Shown: one piece after another, positions 8,124 to 18,472 of the stretch | How the letters are laid out: each line of letters begins with the position of its first letter | Position numbering within the stretch: position 1 is the first letter of the stretch | Origin: Candidatus Eiseniibacteriota bacterium | GTDB taxonomy: Bacteria; Orphanbacterota; Orphanbacteria; Orphanbacterales; Orphanbacteraceae | Direction: 5' to 3' | Assembly (NCBI GenBank): GCA_029262235.1 | Contig: JAJCZU010000002.1 | Coordinates: 682,001-746,000, forward strand | DNA: 64,000 nucleotides | The notes under the pieces: model-generated | The model's input: only the letters and a program-made list of their open reading frames with translations | Told to the model about the DNA's origin: nothing | The model's database searches: none | Program-made: the position numbers and the translations under genes

Positions 8124-9871
8124 TGCGCGCACGGTCCCTCATCGCGAAGTTCAAACCTGTCACGACTCTCCGGCCGGTCAGGCATGTCGTGCTTGCCACG
8201 CTCGCGTCGCTCGTACTCCTCGCGCTCTTCGGGCCGGAACGCGTGCGCGCGGAATGGACGATCGTCGGGGCGCACGTTCTCGACAATCGCGCGGTGCGCG
8301 AAGCGCTGGCGCTCCCCGACACGGCATACACACCAGCGGACGAAGCGGCTGCCGCCGGTAGACTCGGGGAGCGGTACGCGGCGGCCGGCTACTACGACGC
8401 CGTGTTCACGTTCACGGGCGATACTGTTCGGGTCGACGAGGGGGAACGACAGCCGATTCGCAGTCTCGACCTTCAGGGGCAGACGTACTGGACGCGCGGC
8501 GAGATTCTTCGCGAGTGGCGCACACGCGAGGGAGATGTACTGCGTCCGACCGTGTTCGAGCAGGACCTCGACCGCACCGTGAGTCTTTACGCCGACGAGG
8601 GGTATCCGTTCGCGCGCATCGTCATGCACGGCGTCACGCGCTCGCCGGAAGGCGGGATCAATCTGGCGCTTCGCGTTCTCGAAGGACCGCCTATCCGATT
8701 GCGCGACCTTTCGATCGAGGGAGATGCGCGCACGAAACCCGCGGTCGTGGCACGCCTGTCCGGCCTCACGTTCGGCTCCGTATACAAACAGAGTGCGGTG
8801 GACGAAAGCAGAGAGCGCCTCCTGCGAAGCGGCCTCTATCGTTTTGTGGGGGCGCCCGAAACGCGCGTCGACTGGACGACCAAGGAAGCGACGATCGTTT
8901 ACGATCTGACCGCGGCGAGGGCGAGCCGGGTGGAGGGCGTGTTCGGAGTGGCCCCGGATCCTGACGGCGGTTCCGCATTGATCACCGGGTTCTTCCGGGT
9001 CGATCTGCGGAACATCGCGGGTACGGCGCGACAGGGCCGCCTCTACTGGGAACGAACCGGCGCTGAATCGCGGGCCGTGGAAGTCGCCTACCGGGAACCG
9101 TGGCTGTTCGGTTCGCGCTTCGGTGTCGGCGCGGAGATCTATCAAACCATTCGCGATTCGACCTACGCGAAGGAAGAACTGAGCGGAACGCTGGACTTCG
9201 CGCTGACGCACCGGGTGCGGGCGTCGTTCACGCTTGGTGTCGGGAACCTGACGCCGCGGCGCGAGGAGTCTCTGATTCCGCGAAGCAACCGGCGCTGGGG
9301 CCGGGTGGGCGTCGTCTACGACAGCCGCGACGACCTCCTGAACCCCACGCGTGGCCTGCACTTCCGGTTCGAACCGGAGTATGCGGAACGAACCCTGGAC
9401 GCGGAGCCCGCACGCGGAATCGCAGGAGACGAGATCAAACAGTCCACGATGGACGCGACACTGGCGCTGTTCCGCCCTGTCTCCGGGAGCATGGTTCTGG
9501 CGTGGGAGGGGAACATACTCGCGCGCTACGACAACGGTCCTGTGGTTGCTGCCTACGATCAGTTTTTTCTGGGTGGCACACGCACTCTCCGTGGGTACGA
9601 GGAAGACCGGTTCCTGGGGTCGCGCCTGGCATGGCTGCGGACCGAACTCCGCTATCGCTTCGGCCCGCTCTCCCGTGCGTTTCTGTTTCTTGACTCGGGA
9701 TATGTATACTCCGAGAAGGACGAGGGGGATACGTCGTTCTGGCGCCAGGGTTACGGCGCCGGCGTGAGGCTCCCGTCCGGGATCGGAGTGATCGGGATCG
9801 ACTTCGGGCTCGGCCGCGGGGATGCCCTTGCGGACGGCAAACTGCACGTGATTGCGTCGGGAGAATTTTGA
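8123..9871 (+). CDS. Omp85-family outer-membrane assembly protein, TamA-like (three POTRA domains)
   Basis: 582 residues. After a basic N-terminus and hydrophobic signal (VVLATLASLVLLALFGPERV) come about three POTRA-like modules (roughly 40-115, 116-185 and 186-265; e.g. IRSLDLQGQTYWTRGEILRE and IRLRDLSIEGDARTKPAVVA). The remaining residues form a 16-strand-type Omp85 barrel. The family hallmark in loop 6 appears as GGTRTLRGYEEDRFLG, with Arg490-Gly-Tyr in the VRGF position. The length and POTRA number fit TamA (about 577 residues) better than BamA (five POTRAs). Known members fold or insert proteins into the outer membrane. The start overlaps the SprA-like gene by 1 nt, suggesting that gene product as a client or partner. 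Confidence 0.85.
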   Translation: MRARSLIAKFKPVTTLRPVRHVVLATLASLVLLALFGPERVRAEWTIVGAHVLDNRAVREALALPDTAYTPADEAAAAGRLGERYAAAGYYDAVFTFTGDTVRVDEGERQPIRSLDLQGQTYWTRGEILREWRTREGDVLRPTVFEQDLDRTVSLYADEGYPFARIVMHGVTRSPEGGINLALRVLEGPPIRLRDLSIEGDARTKPAVVARLSGLTFGSVYKQSAVDESRERLLRSGLYRFVGAPETRVDWTTKEATIVYDLTAARASRVEGVFGVAPDPDGGSALITGFFRVDLRNIAGTARQGRLYWERTGAESRAVEVAYREPWLFGSRFGVGAEIYQTIRDSTYAKEELSGTLDFALTHRVRASFTLGVGNLTPRREESLIPRSNRRWGRVGVVYDSRDDLLNPTRGLHFRFEPEYAERTLDAEPARGIAGDEIKQSTMDATLALFRPVSGSMVLAWEGNILARYDNGPVVAAYDQFFLGGTRTLRGYEEDRFLGSRLAWLRTELRYRFGPLSRAFLFLDSGYVYSEKDEGDTSFWRQGYGAGVRLPSGIGVIGIDFGLGRGDALADGKLHVIASGEF

Positions 9872-10347
9872 TGATCGTGCGTGCGGCGGCGGAAAAGGAT
9901 CGTGAATGGATCGAGTATGCGCTCGACCGCTGGTGGGGCTCGACCCGCATGATCTCGCGCGGAGTCGATCACGACCTGCTCGCGCAGACAACCTTGCTGG
10001 CCACACGCGCCAACGAGCCGGTTGGTCTGCTCATCTATCGTCAGGAGGGTGGCGAGTGCGAAGTCATCTCGCTGAACAGCGCATGGGAGGACAAGGGAAT
10101 CGGGACAGCGCTTCTGAACGGGGTCGAACAGCGGGCGAGGGACGCAGGATGCAAACGGATCTGGCTCGTCACGAGCAATGACAATCTGCGTGCGATCGGA
10201 TTCTATCAGCGGCGCGGGTACACCATCGCGGCGGTGCACAGAAACGCCATCGCGCTTGCACGGAAGCGGAAGCCGTCAATCCCGGAAATCGGCCTTCACA
10301 ACATACCGCTGAGGGACGAAATCGAGTTCGAGAAAGCACTTTCCTGA
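9871..10347 (+). CDS. GNAT-family N-acetyltransferase
   Basis: 158 residues from the ATG at 9871, which overlaps the Omp85 stop in TGATG; a TTG one codon earlier is also possible. The GNAT fold is clear: the acetyl-CoA loop DKGIGTALLNGVEQRARDAG (motif A, around residues 74-93) is followed by strand IWLVTSNDN and NLRAIGFYQRRGY (motif B). The N-terminal region (RAAAEKDREWI, STRMISRG) is typical of small RimI/GNAT-type enzymes. The acceptor substrate cannot be told from sequence. The coupling to an envelope operon may be only positional. Confidence 0.85.
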   Translation: MIVRAAAEKDREWIEYALDRWWGSTRMISRGVDHDLLAQTTLLATRANEPVGLLIYRQEGGECEVISLNSAWEDKGIGTALLNGVEQRARDAGCKRIWLVTSNDNLRAIGFYQRRGYTIAAVHRNAIALARKRKPSIPEIGLHNIPLRDEIEFEKALS

Positions 10348-10371
10348 TCGTGCCCGGGCGCGCTCCCCATG

Positions 10372-10380
10372 TGATATGAT
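10372..10380 (+). promoter_or_regulatory. Candidate extended -10 promoter element
   Basis: TGATATGAT has the TGn-TATGAT form of an extended -10. It lies 44 nt before the ATG at 10424 in a locally AT-richer spot. No good -35 is visible upstream, which extended -10 promoters can tolerate. It would drive the cytochrome gene separately from the envelope operon. Confidence 0.35.
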
Positions 10381-10423
10381 TTTCCGCACTTGTACTGATG
10401 CGGCCTCGGGACCAGGAGCTGTC

Positions 10424-13180
10424 ATGATACGGAAGCGTCTGCCGACACGGAATATCGTCCTGTTCGCCGCACTGTTCTTTCTTTTCCACTCTCCCGCTCT
10501 GCAGGCAAACGAACTGAACTTCGAGAGCGCGCCGGTCCATCCCGTAACGCTCTCTCTGGACGGCCAGTCATTGTTCGTCACTCATCTTGCCGATCATCGG
10601 CTCGTGGTATTCGATCTGACCGGGAACCATCCGGTTCGCTCGCAGGAAATCATGGTCGGGCTCGAACCGGTCACGGTACGTCAGAGAACCGCGAATGAAG
10701 TCTGGGTCGTGAATCATGTGTCGGACGACATCAGCGTCGTCGATCTTTCCCAGGGGCGCGTCGTAATGACGCTGCAGACCGGGGACGAACCGACCGACGT
10801 CTGCTTTGCGAACGGGCGGGCGTTCGTCGTCGTATCGCAGGAGGATCGTGTGCTCGTATTCGACACGAGCGATCTTACGATTCCGCCCGTAGCTGTCCAT
10901 CTCGCGCTCAGCGATCCGCGCTCGATCGCGCTTTCCGCCAGTGGAAACCACGTGTACGTGAACGCGCTCGAGGGGGGGAATCGTACGACGGCGATCGATT
11001 TTCAGGTCGTGAGCGCTGCCGGCGGGCCGCCGCCGCCGGATCCGCCGATGAACGGGGCGCTTCCCGCCGCTCCTGACGTCAGCCTGATCGTGCAGCAGAC
11101 CGGGGGCACATGGCTCGACGAGGACGGCGGCAACTGGAACGCGAGTGTGCCGTACACGGTACTCGATCACGATGTGGCGGAGATCGACGTCGCGACGCTG
11201 AACGTCACGCGCTACTTCGAGGATGTCGGAACGAACACGTATAACCTCGCCGTGAACCCGGTAACGGGTGAGATTCTGGTGACCGGGCAGGAAGCGGACA
11301 ATCTGACGCGTTTCGTTCCGAAGTTGAAAGCGGCTTTTGTCGAAAGCCGCGTGACCAGGATCGACGCGGTCACGGGAACTCCGGCACCCGTTCATCTGAA
11401 CACGCATATCAACTACGGCGATCCCGCGGGTAATCCGTCGGAGCGTGCGATGAGCCTTTCGATGCCGCTTGACGTCGCGTTCGATTCGAGCGGGAGCGCC
11501 GCGTATGTCGCCGCGTTCGGATCCGCGAAGGTCGGCGTGCTCGACGCTGCCGGAAACGTGACAGGCAGAATCAGCGTGGGGGGCGGACCCGCGGGAGTCG
11601 CCCTCGATGAAGCGCGGAACCGGCTATACGTGTATCACCGCTTCACGAGCACGCTCGGGGTCGTCAAGCTCGGTGACTACTCGCTCACTACACAATCGCT
11701 CGGTTTCGACCCCACTCCGCAGGATGTGCTCGACGGACGTCCGGTGTTCTACGAAACGGAAGACGCCTCCGCGCACGGCGATCTTTCCTGCGCGTCCTGC
11801 CATGTTTTCGGCGGTCTCGACGGCATCGCGTGGGATCTGGGCGACCCCACCGCTTCTTCGATGATCCCGCCGGCAAGCGACCCGTTCAATCTGATGCCGG
11901 ACTTCCATCCGATGAAGGGCCCCATGACTACGCAGAGTCTGAAGGGTCTTGCGGGAACCGAGCCCTTGCACTGGCGCGGGGACAAATCAGCCCTTGCGGA
12001 CTTCAACAGTACTTTCCCCGATCTTCTCGGCCGCGCTTCGACACTCTCGAGCGGCGCGTTTCAAATGATGGAAGATTTCATTTTCTCGCTGCGCTATCCG
12101 TCGAATCCGTTTCGCAGCCTCGACAATCAGGTGCCGGCGAGTTTGAACGGCGCGGATCCCGGGAACGGGGAGCAGCTGTTCCTCACGGGCGGAATCGTGG
12201 GAGGCGCGAACTGCGTCAGTTGTCATGCGTTGCCGACAGGTGAGAACGGCGTTATCATTCCCGCCGAAGCGATCGAGGAGTCCGAAGCGAAAATTGTGCC
12301 GCAGCTCCGCAACATGTACGAGAAGACACGCTTCGACAACCAGGCGGCAACGACCGTGCGCGGGTTCGGTTACATTCATGACGGCACCGTGGACGATCTC
12401 TTCACGTTTCTCGACTTCGGCGGCTTCGATTTCGCCAGCACCTCCGACCAGGAAGACGTGGCGGCGTTTCTGCTCGCGTTCGACACAGGGACACATCCCG
12501 GAATCGGCGCGCAATGGACGTTCGACGGCGGAGTCGACCCCACGGGCGCGGCGCGTCTCGCCACGCTGGCCCAGGAGGCGGACGCCGGCGCGATCGGACT
12601 CGTCGCGAAGGGCGCGGTTTCCTCGCAGGCACGGGGATGGACGTATGCGGGAAGTGGGTTCTGGACGCCTGACAAGGACAGCGAAGCGGACATTTCGGAA
12701 GCGGCGCTCCTCGCGACCGCCGGTGCGGGCACGGAGCTTACGATCACGGGCGTTCCGGACGGATGCCAGTGGAGGCTCGGCGTTGACCGCGATCTGGACG
12801 GATATCGTGACGGCGATGAAAGAGACGCCGGCTCCGACCCGGGCAATCCCGCGTCGACTCCGCAAACCGTAACCGATGTGGCCGGCCCCGGCGCCGTCGC
12901 GCCGACGGAACTGCGGATCGCGGGTGCCAACCCCGCGAGCACGGTTGCGCTGTTTCAATATAATGTAAGCGTTTCCGGTCCGGCCCGACTCGAAGTGTTC
13001 GATCTGCGCGGGCGACGGATTCGGACGCTTGCGAACGAGAGGCAGTCGAAGACGGGATCGTTCCAGACCCCCTGGGATCTGCGGAACGAAACGGGGATTC
13101 GTGTACCGTCGGGTGTCTATTTCGTGCGCCTCCGCACGGCCGACAAGACGGACGTCCGCAAGATCACCGTGATCCACTGA
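10424..13180 (+). CDS. Secreted YncE-like beta-propeller / di-haem cytochrome c fusion with FlgD/Por-like tail
   Basis: 918 residues from the ATG at 10424 (AGGAG six bases upstream), with signal peptide NIVLFAALFFLFHSPALQA. Residues ~25-430 form a YncE/surface-layer-type propeller (SLDGQSLFVTHLADHRLVVF, PTDVCFANGRAFVVVSQEDR). Two haem-c motifs follow, Cys456-Ala-Ser-Cys-His460 and Cys597-Val-Ser-Cys-His601, in a MauG/di-haem peroxidase-like arrangement with conserved pieces such as TTQSLKGLAGTEPLHWRGD and RNMYEKTRFDN. The last ~80 residues (RLEVFDLRGRRIRTLA, PSGVYFVRLRTADK) are the FlgD/Por-like C-terminal domain. Likely an extracytoplasmic, surface-attached redox protein; substrate or electron partner unknown. 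Confidence 0.8.
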   Translation: MIRKRLPTRNIVLFAALFFLFHSPALQANELNFESAPVHPVTLSLDGQSLFVTHLADHRLVVFDLTGNHPVRSQEIMVGLEPVTVRQRTANEVWVVNHVSDDISVVDLSQGRVVMTLQTGDEPTDVCFANGRAFVVVSQEDRVLVFDTSDLTIPPVAVHLALSDPRSIALSASGNHVYVNALEGGNRTTAIDFQVVSAAGGPPPPDPPMNGALPAAPDVSLIVQQTGGTWLDEDGGNWNASVPYTVLDHDVAEIDVATLNVTRYFEDVGTNTYNLAVNPVTGEILVTGQEADNLTRFVPKLKAAFVESRVTRIDAVTGTPAPVHLNTHINYGDPAGNPSERAMSLSMPLDVAFDSSGSAAYVAAFGSAKVGVLDAAGNVTGRISVGGGPAGVALDEARNRLYVYHRFTSTLGVVKLGDYSLTTQSLGFDPTPQDVLDGRPVFYETEDASAHGDLSCASCHVFGGLDGIAWDLGDPTASSMIPPASDPFNLMPDFHPMKGPMTTQSLKGLAGTEPLHWRGDKSALADFNSTFPDLLGRASTLSSGAFQMMEDFIFSLRYPSNPFRSLDNQVPASLNGADPGNGEQLFLTGGIVGGANCVSCHALPTGENGVIIPAEAIEESEAKIVPQLRNMYEKTRFDNQAATTVRGFGYIHDGTVDDLFTFLDFGGFDFASTSDQEDVAAFLLAFDTGTHPGIGAQWTFDGGVDPTGAARLATLAQEADAGAIGLVAKGAVSSQARGWTYAGSGFWTPDKDSEADISEAALLATAGAGTELTITGVPDGCQWRLGVDRDLDGYRDGDERDAGSDPGNPASTPQTVTDVAGPGAVAPTELRIAGANPASTVALFQYNVSVSGPARLEVFDLRGRRIRTLANERQSKTGSFQTPWDLRNETGIRVPSGVYFVRLRTADKTDVRKITVIH

Positions 13181-13249
13181 GACTCGAAAAGTTCCTCTCC
13201 CTGGCCCCTTCATGCCCTAAAATGGGCGACAGGAACAAGGAGAGCGTTT

Positions 13250-15274
13250 TTGGCCGTCAAGCCCGCCGTGAAGAAGCGCGTCAAGCAGCTTCGCTCGGAA
13301 ATCGAAGAACACAACCGTCGCTATTTCGTGGACGCGGATCCGGTAATTCCGGATGCCGAGTACGATGCGCTGATGGACGAGCTGCGCGCACTGGAACAGG
13401 CGCACCCGGAGCTTCGGTCGCCCGACTCGCCCACCATGCGCGTGGGGGAGCGCCCGGACGAAGGCTTCGAACAGGTCGAGCACTCCGCCCCGATGCTCTC
13501 TCTCGACAATACCTACAACGCCGATGATCTCCGCAGCTTCGACGAGCGCGTTCGCAAGCTGATCGACCTCGAGACCGTGCCCTATGTCGCGGAACTCAAG
13601 CTCGACGGCGTGGGCCTCGCCCTTCGGTACGAGCACGGCAAGCTGGTGCTTGCGGCCACGCGCGGCAACGGACGTACCGGGGACGACGTGACCCGAAACG
13701 CAGAGACGATCGATACCGTTCCGAAGATGCTGCGCGGCGACGGCCGGCATGCGCCGGTCGTCGAAGTGCGCGGGGAAGTGTACCTGACGTACGAGGGACT
13801 GGCGCAGATGAACGAAGGGCAGGAGGAGCGGGGGGATCGAGTTTTTGCGAATCCCAGGAACACGGCGGCCGGTACGCTCAAGATGCTCGACACGAGCATT
13901 GTCGCTACGCGCCCGCTTCAATTCGTTCCGTTTCAGCTGCTCTTCCCCGAACGGCACGGCGTTCTCTCGCAGTGGAAGGCGCTCGCCTACTTGCGCGAGG
14001 CTACCTTCACGCTTCCGCCGCATTCCCGGCTCTGCGCGGGGGGAATCGACGAGGTCATTGCCACAGCCGCGGAGCTGCAGGAGCTGCGGGACACGCTTCC
14101 TTTCGGCACGGACGGTGTCGTCGTAAAAGTGAACGAGTTCGATTGGTACGACTCACTTGGCACCACATCCAAATCACCGCGCTGGGGCATCGCCTACAAA
14201 TTCCCCGCGGAGCGGAAGACAACGCGCGTCGAATCGATCTTCCTGTCTGTCGGCAGGACAGGCGCGGTCACCCCGATCGCCTTCGTGGAACCGGTTGCTC
14301 TCGCGGGAACGATCGTGCGGCGCGCGTCGCTTCATAACGCCGACGAAGTGGCGCGGAAGGACGTGCGCGAAGGGGATACCGTCTGGATCGAGAAGAGCGG
14401 GGACATCATTCCTTATATCGTGGGTGTCGTGACAGAGAAGCGTCCGAAGGGGTTGAAAAAGTTCGTGATGCCGGACGCGTGCCCGGTTTGCGGGGAGACG
14501 CTCGAACGGCCCGGTGACGAAGTAGTCACGCGGTGCATCAACCCTGCCTGCGCCGCGCAGGTCCGTGGTCGTATGATTCATTTCGCGTCTCGCAACGCGA
14601 TGGATATCGACGGGCTCGGAACAAAAGTCGTTGACACGCTCGTCTCGGAAGGGCTCGCGAAGAGCATCGCCGACGTCTATCGCTTGAAGCACGAAGAGAT
14701 TGCCGGACTCGAACGTTTTGCGGAAAAGAGCGCTGCCAATCTTCTGGCCGGAATCGACGCGAGCCGGAAACGCCCGCTCGATCGCTTTCTGCACGGACTC
14801 GGAATCCGTCATGTCGGGCGGACCGTCGCGGAATTGCTGGCCGGGGCGTTCGGCACGCTCGACTCCCTGCGCAAAGCGGATGAAGAATCGGTCGCGGCCG
14901 TGGAAGGAATCGGTCCTGTTATTGCCGAGTCCGTCGTACACTTTTTTGCAAGTGAAGGCGGCCGCGCACTCATCGATGATCTGCTCGCCGCAGGCGTGGA
15001 TCCGGCGCCGGTGTTGCGCGAAGACAAGGTCGACGGCGCACTGTCCGGCAAACGATTCGTTCTCACCGGGACGTTGCCGACATGGAAGCGAAGCGATGCG
15101 AAGCGCGCGATCGAGGGGGCCGGAGGAAAGGTCGTGTCGGGCGTGAGCAAAGCGACGGATTACGTGGTCGCGGGGGAATCCCCCGGCTCGAAGCTGACGA
15201 AGGCGGAAGAACTGGGCGTACCCGTGCTGGGGGAGAGTGAATTGAAAGACCTGATCGAGGGAGGCAGCGCGTGA
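13250..15274 (+). CDS. ligA: NAD-dependent DNA ligase LigA
   Basis: 674 residues, the normal LigA length, starting at TTG 13250 seven nt after AAGGAG. Domains in order: Ia (YYxxD-type RRYFVDADP near 25), adenylation domain with the catalytic Lys117 in ELKLDG, motif III/IIIa (VEVRGEVYLTYE), motif IV (GTDGVVVKVNEF), motif V (WGIAYKFPAE), OB fold, zinc finger (CPVCGETL and the downstream Cys pair CINPAC), helix-hairpin-helix repeats (HGLGIRHVGRTVAELL, VEGIGPVIAESV) and a C-terminal BRCT domain (LSGKRFVLTGTLPTW). It seals nicks in replication and repair in the cytoplasm using NAD+. Its stop overlaps the hutH GTG by 4 nt, an unusual housekeeping-catabolic linkage. Confidence 0.97.
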   Translation: MAVKPAVKKRVKQLRSEIEEHNRRYFVDADPVIPDAEYDALMDELRALEQAHPELRSPDSPTMRVGERPDEGFEQVEHSAPMLSLDNTYNADDLRSFDERVRKLIDLETVPYVAELKLDGVGLALRYEHGKLVLAATRGNGRTGDDVTRNAETIDTVPKMLRGDGRHAPVVEVRGEVYLTYEGLAQMNEGQEERGDRVFANPRNTAAGTLKMLDTSIVATRPLQFVPFQLLFPERHGVLSQWKALAYLREATFTLPPHSRLCAGGIDEVIATAAELQELRDTLPFGTDGVVVKVNEFDWYDSLGTTSKSPRWGIAYKFPAERKTTRVESIFLSVGRTGAVTPIAFVEPVALAGTIVRRASLHNADEVARKDVREGDTVWIEKSGDIIPYIVGVVTEKRPKGLKKFVMPDACPVCGETLERPGDEVVTRCINPACAAQVRGRMIHFASRNAMDIDGLGTKVVDTLVSEGLAKSIADVYRLKHEEIAGLERFAEKSAANLLAGIDASRKRPLDRFLHGLGIRHVGRTVAELLAGAFGTLDSLRKADEESVAAVEGIGPVIAESVVHFFASEGGRALIDDLLAAGVDPAPVLREDKVDGALSGKRFVLTGTLPTWKRSDAKRAIEGAGGKVVSGVSKATDYVVAGESPGSKLTKAEELGVPVLGESELKDLIEGGSA

Positions 15275-16788
15275 AACCGCTCCTCCTGAACGGAAAAACA
15301 TTAACAGCCCGCGAGGTCGACGACGTGGCCCGCGCACATCGCTCGGTCCGGCTCGACAAATCGGTGAAAGCCGAAGTCGACGCCGGCGTCGCATGCGTGC
15401 GGGACGCGATTGCCGCGAAGAAGACTGTGTACGGCATCGATACCGGGTTCGGCGAGCTCGCTTCGGTCTCGATCGGAGAAAGTGACCTCGCTGCGCTCCA
15501 GCGCAATCTCGTCCGCAGTCATGCGGCCGCGGCCGGAGACCCGCTTCCGATCGAGGAAGTGCGTGCCATACTCGTGACGAAAGCGAACGGACTGCTTCGC
15601 CAGGAAGAGGGCGTGCGCTGGGAAGTAATCGAACTGCTGACACAGTTTCTGGAGCATGAAATTCACCCGGTCATTCCTTCGATCGGATCGCTCGGAGCGA
15701 GCGGCGATCTGGCGCAGCTGGCGCATCTTGCGCTGGCCTTGATCGGCGAAGGGGATGTGGTGTTCGAAGGTCGGCTTCAGAAGGCTTCGGACGCGATGAA
15801 GAGCGAGAAGCTGAAGCCGGTCGTACTCGGGCCGAAGGAAGGGCTCGGTCTCATCAACGGTACCCAGTGCATCTCGGCCGTTCTCTCGCTGGCGCTGCGA
15901 CGCGCCCGGCAGGTCGTGGAGCACGCGGAGATCGCGACGGTGCTGTCTACCGAAGCCCTTCGCGGGACCGACGAAGCGTGGGATGTTCGTCTCTTCGACG
16001 CACGGCCGCACCCGGGAAACCGGGCAGTGGCCTCGCGGCTCCGCGCCATGATGCGCGAAAGCGGCATTCGATCTTCGCACCTGAACTGCGGCCGCGTGCA
16101 GGATGCATACTCCGTGCGCTGCGCCCCGGTCGTGCTCGGCTCTGCGAGTGCGGTGATCGAGCGAAGCCGGGAGACGGTGGAGATCGAGTTGAACGCCGCG
16201 ACGGGCAATCCGCTCTGTGATCCGGCAACGGGCGACATATTGTCGGGCGGGAATTTTCATGGCGAACCCGTGGCGTTCGCCGCGGACTTCCTCGCCATTG
16301 CGCTTTGTGAAGTGGGCAGTATCGCGGAACGGCGCATGGCCCGGCTGGTCGATCCGAAACTGTCGGAACTGCCGGCCTACCTCGCCGTCAAGCCCGGCCT
16401 CGAATCGGGATACATGATCGCGCATTATACGGCCGCCGCGCTTGTCTCGGAGAACAAGGTCTCGTCCTTTCCGGCGTCGGTCGATTCGATCCCGACCTCG
16501 GGCAATCAGGAAGACCACGTAAGCATGGGATTTCACGCGGCGCGCAAAGCGCGCGATATCGGAAACCGCGTCGAACAGATCGTGGCGCTCGAACTGCTGC
16601 TCGCCGCGCAGGGGATCGAGTACCTGCGACCGCTCGAATCGAGCGCCTCGATCGAAGGCGTCATGAGCGTGATCAGGAAACGCATTCCGCCACTTGCGGG
16701 AGATCGTCCCGTCTCGCCGGACCTGCGCACGATGGTCGAAATCATGCGAAGCAACGAGCTGGTCGAAGCGGCCGGCGTTCACGATTAG
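15271..16788 (+). CDS. hutH: Histidine ammonia-lyase (histidase)
   Basis: 505 residues. Converts L-histidine to trans-urocanate plus ammonia, the first step of the hut pathway. The MIO cofactor tripeptide is Ala143-Ser144-Gly145 in [17 protein letters not shown]. Other family blocks are [53 protein letters not shown] and [15 protein letters not shown]. The GTG start overlaps the ligA stop by 4 nt (GTGA), so translation is probably coupled. hutU follows 10 nt downstream, with its ribosome binding site overlapping the hutH stop codon. Confidence 0.97.
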   Translation: MKPLLLNGKTLTAREVDDVARAHRSVRLDKSVKAEVDAGVACVRDAIAAKKTVYGIDTGFGELASVSIGESDLAALQRNLVRSHAAAAGDPLPIEEVRAILVTKANGLLRQEEGVRWEVIELLTQFLEHEIHPVIPSIGSLGASGDLAQLAHLALALIGEGDVVFEGRLQKASDAMKSEKLKPVVLGPKEGLGLINGTQCISAVLSLALRRARQVVEHAEIATVLSTEALRGTDEAWDVRLFDARPHPGNRAVASRLRAMMRESGIRSSHLNCGRVQDAYSVRCAPVVLGSASAVIERSRETVEIELNAATGNPLCDPATGDILSGGNFHGEPVAFAADFLAIALCEVGSIAERRMARLVDPKLSELPAYLAVKPGLESGYMIAHYTAAALVSENKVSSFPASVDSIPTSGNQEDHVSMGFHAARKARDIGNRVEQIVALELLLAAQGIEYLRPLESSASIEGVMSVIRKRIPPLAGDRPVSPDLRTMVEIMRSNELVEAAGVHD

Positions 16789-16798
16789 GAGCGGACAG

Positions 16799-18466
16799 AT
16801 GAAACTGAAAGAAACGATCCGTGCTCCGCGCGGCAATCGATTGACTTGTAAAGGATGGGTTCAGGAAGCGGCGTTCCGGATGATCCAGAACAACCTCGAC
16901 CCCGACGTCGCCGAACGGCCGGAGGACCTGATCGTCTACGGGGGGACGGGGAAGGCGGCGCGCAACCCTGCAGCCTTTCGCGCGATTCTGCGGAGCCTGC
17001 AGAGCCTCGAGGACGACGAAACGCTGCTCGTACAGAGCGGCAAGCCCGTGGGAATCTTTCGAACGACGCCCGAAGCGCCGCGCGTGCTGATCTCGAACTC
17101 CATGCTCGTTCCGCACTGGGCGAACTGGGACGAGTTTCGGCGCCTCGAAAAACTCGGCCTCACCATGTACGGGCAGATGACAGCCGGGTCCTGGATCTAT
17201 ATCGGTTCGCAGGGAATCGTGCAGGGTACGTATGAAACGCTCATGGCGCTCGCACGGAAACATTACGACGGCACGCTGCGCGGGAAGATCGTCGTAACGG
17301 GCGGGCTCGGGGGAATGGGAGGCGCGCAGCCTCTGGCCGTCACGATGAGCGGGGGCGTCTGCATTGCGGTCGAAGTGAATCCGGAGCGCATCAAGCGGCG
17401 TGTGGATACGCGCTATTGCGACGAGATGACCGACGATCTCGACGATGCCATCGCACGCGCCGAGAAGTACAAGGCCGCGGGCGAGGCGAAGTCGCTCGGC
17501 CTGCTCGGAAACTGCGCCGATGTCATCCCCGAAATGGCGCGCCGCCGCTGGGTGCCCGACGTTCTGACGGATCAGACCTCGGCACACGATCTTCTCGTGG
17601 GCTACGTGCCGAACGGAATGACGCGGGCAGAAGCCGATGTTTTACGCGAGAAAGACCCGAAAGCGTACGTTGCCGCGTCCGGGCGCGCCTGCGCGGAGCA
17701 CGTATCCGGCATGCTGGCGCTTCAGAAAGCGGGCGCGATCACGTTCGACTACGGCAACAACATTCGCGCACAGGCCGAGCAGTACGGTGTGAAGGACGCG
17801 TTCTCGTTTCCGGGATTCATCCCGGCCTATGTGCGCCCGCTCTTCTGTGAAGGGAAGGGGCCGTTTCGCTGGGTCGCTCTCTCCGGGGATCCGAAGGACA
17901 TACACAAGACGGACGAAATCGTGCGGGAGACTTTCCCCCACGACAAGATGCTGATGCGCTGGATCGACATGGCGCAGGAGCGGATCGAGTTTCAGGGATT
18001 GCCCGCCCGTATCTGCTGGCTCGGCTATGGCGACCGGGCCATTCTCGGGGCGAAGATCAACGAAGCCGTGCGCTCGGGCGAGATCTCGGCGCCGATCGTG
18101 ATCGGGCGCGACCATCTCGACACGGGCTCGGTCGCGTCCCCGTACCGCGAAACCGAGGATATGAAGGACGGCTCGGACGCCATCGCCGACTGGCCGATTC
18201 TGAACGCGCTGCTGAACGGCGTATCGGGCGCGAGCTGGGTTTCGGTTCATCACGGGGGCGGCGTCGGGATCGGGTACTCGATTCATGCCGGCATGGTGAT
18301 CGTGGCCGATGGCACGGACCGTGCCGCCGCGGCGCTCGAACGCGTGCTCACGTGCGATCCCGGGATCGGGGTGGCCCGTCATGCCGATGCCGGGTACGAA
18401 ATTGCCGAACGCGTCGCGCGCGAGCGGGGGGTACGGATTCCGATGACCGAAAACGAGGGGGAGTGA
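16799..18466 (+). CDS. hutU: Urocanate hydratase (urocanase)
   Basis: 555 residues from ATG 16799, matching the usual urocanase length; the frame is open further upstream inside hutH but TAGGAG just before 16799 fixes the start. Converts urocanate to 4-imidazolone-5-propionate using tightly bound NAD+. The sequence opens in family style ([30 protein letters not shown]). It contains the NAD-binding segment [12 protein letters not shown] (from about residue 167), [17 protein letters not shown], and the C-terminal signature [20 protein letters not shown]. Second enzyme of the hut operon; hutI follows 6 nt later. Confidence 0.97.
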   Translation: MKLKETIRAPRGNRLTCKGWVQEAAFRMIQNNLDPDVAERPEDLIVYGGTGKAARNPAAFRAILRSLQSLEDDETLLVQSGKPVGIFRTTPEAPRVLISNSMLVPHWANWDEFRRLEKLGLTMYGQMTAGSWIYIGSQGIVQGTYETLMALARKHYDGTLRGKIVVTGGLGGMGGAQPLAVTMSGGVCIAVEVNPERIKRRVDTRYCDEMTDDLDDAIARAEKYKAAGEAKSLGLLGNCADVIPEMARRRWVPDVLTDQTSAHDLLVGYVPNGMTRAEADVLREKDPKAYVAASGRACAEHVSGMLALQKAGAITFDYGNNIRAQAEQYGVKDAFSFPGFIPAYVRPLFCEGKGPFRWVALSGDPKDIHKTDEIVRETFPHDKMLMRWIDMAQERIEFQGLPARICWLGYGDRAILGAKINEAVRSGEISAPIVIGRDHLDTGSVASPYRETEDMKDGSDAIADWPILNALLNGVSGASWVSVHHGGGVGIGYSIHAGMVIVADGTDRAAAALERVLTCDPGIGVARHADAGYEIAERVARERGVRIPMTENEGE

Positions 18467-18472
18467 GCGCCC

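Noticed and set aside
8015-10006. Long minus-strand open frame (663 codons) opposite the Omp85 gene
   Set aside because: It mirrors a strongly supported gene, has no recognisable domain, and long antisense frames are expected at this GC content.
13214-13227. GCCC-TAAAAT-GGGC inverted repeat before ligA as terminator or -10 box
   Set aside because: Four-base arms, no T-run and no -35 at a fitting distance.
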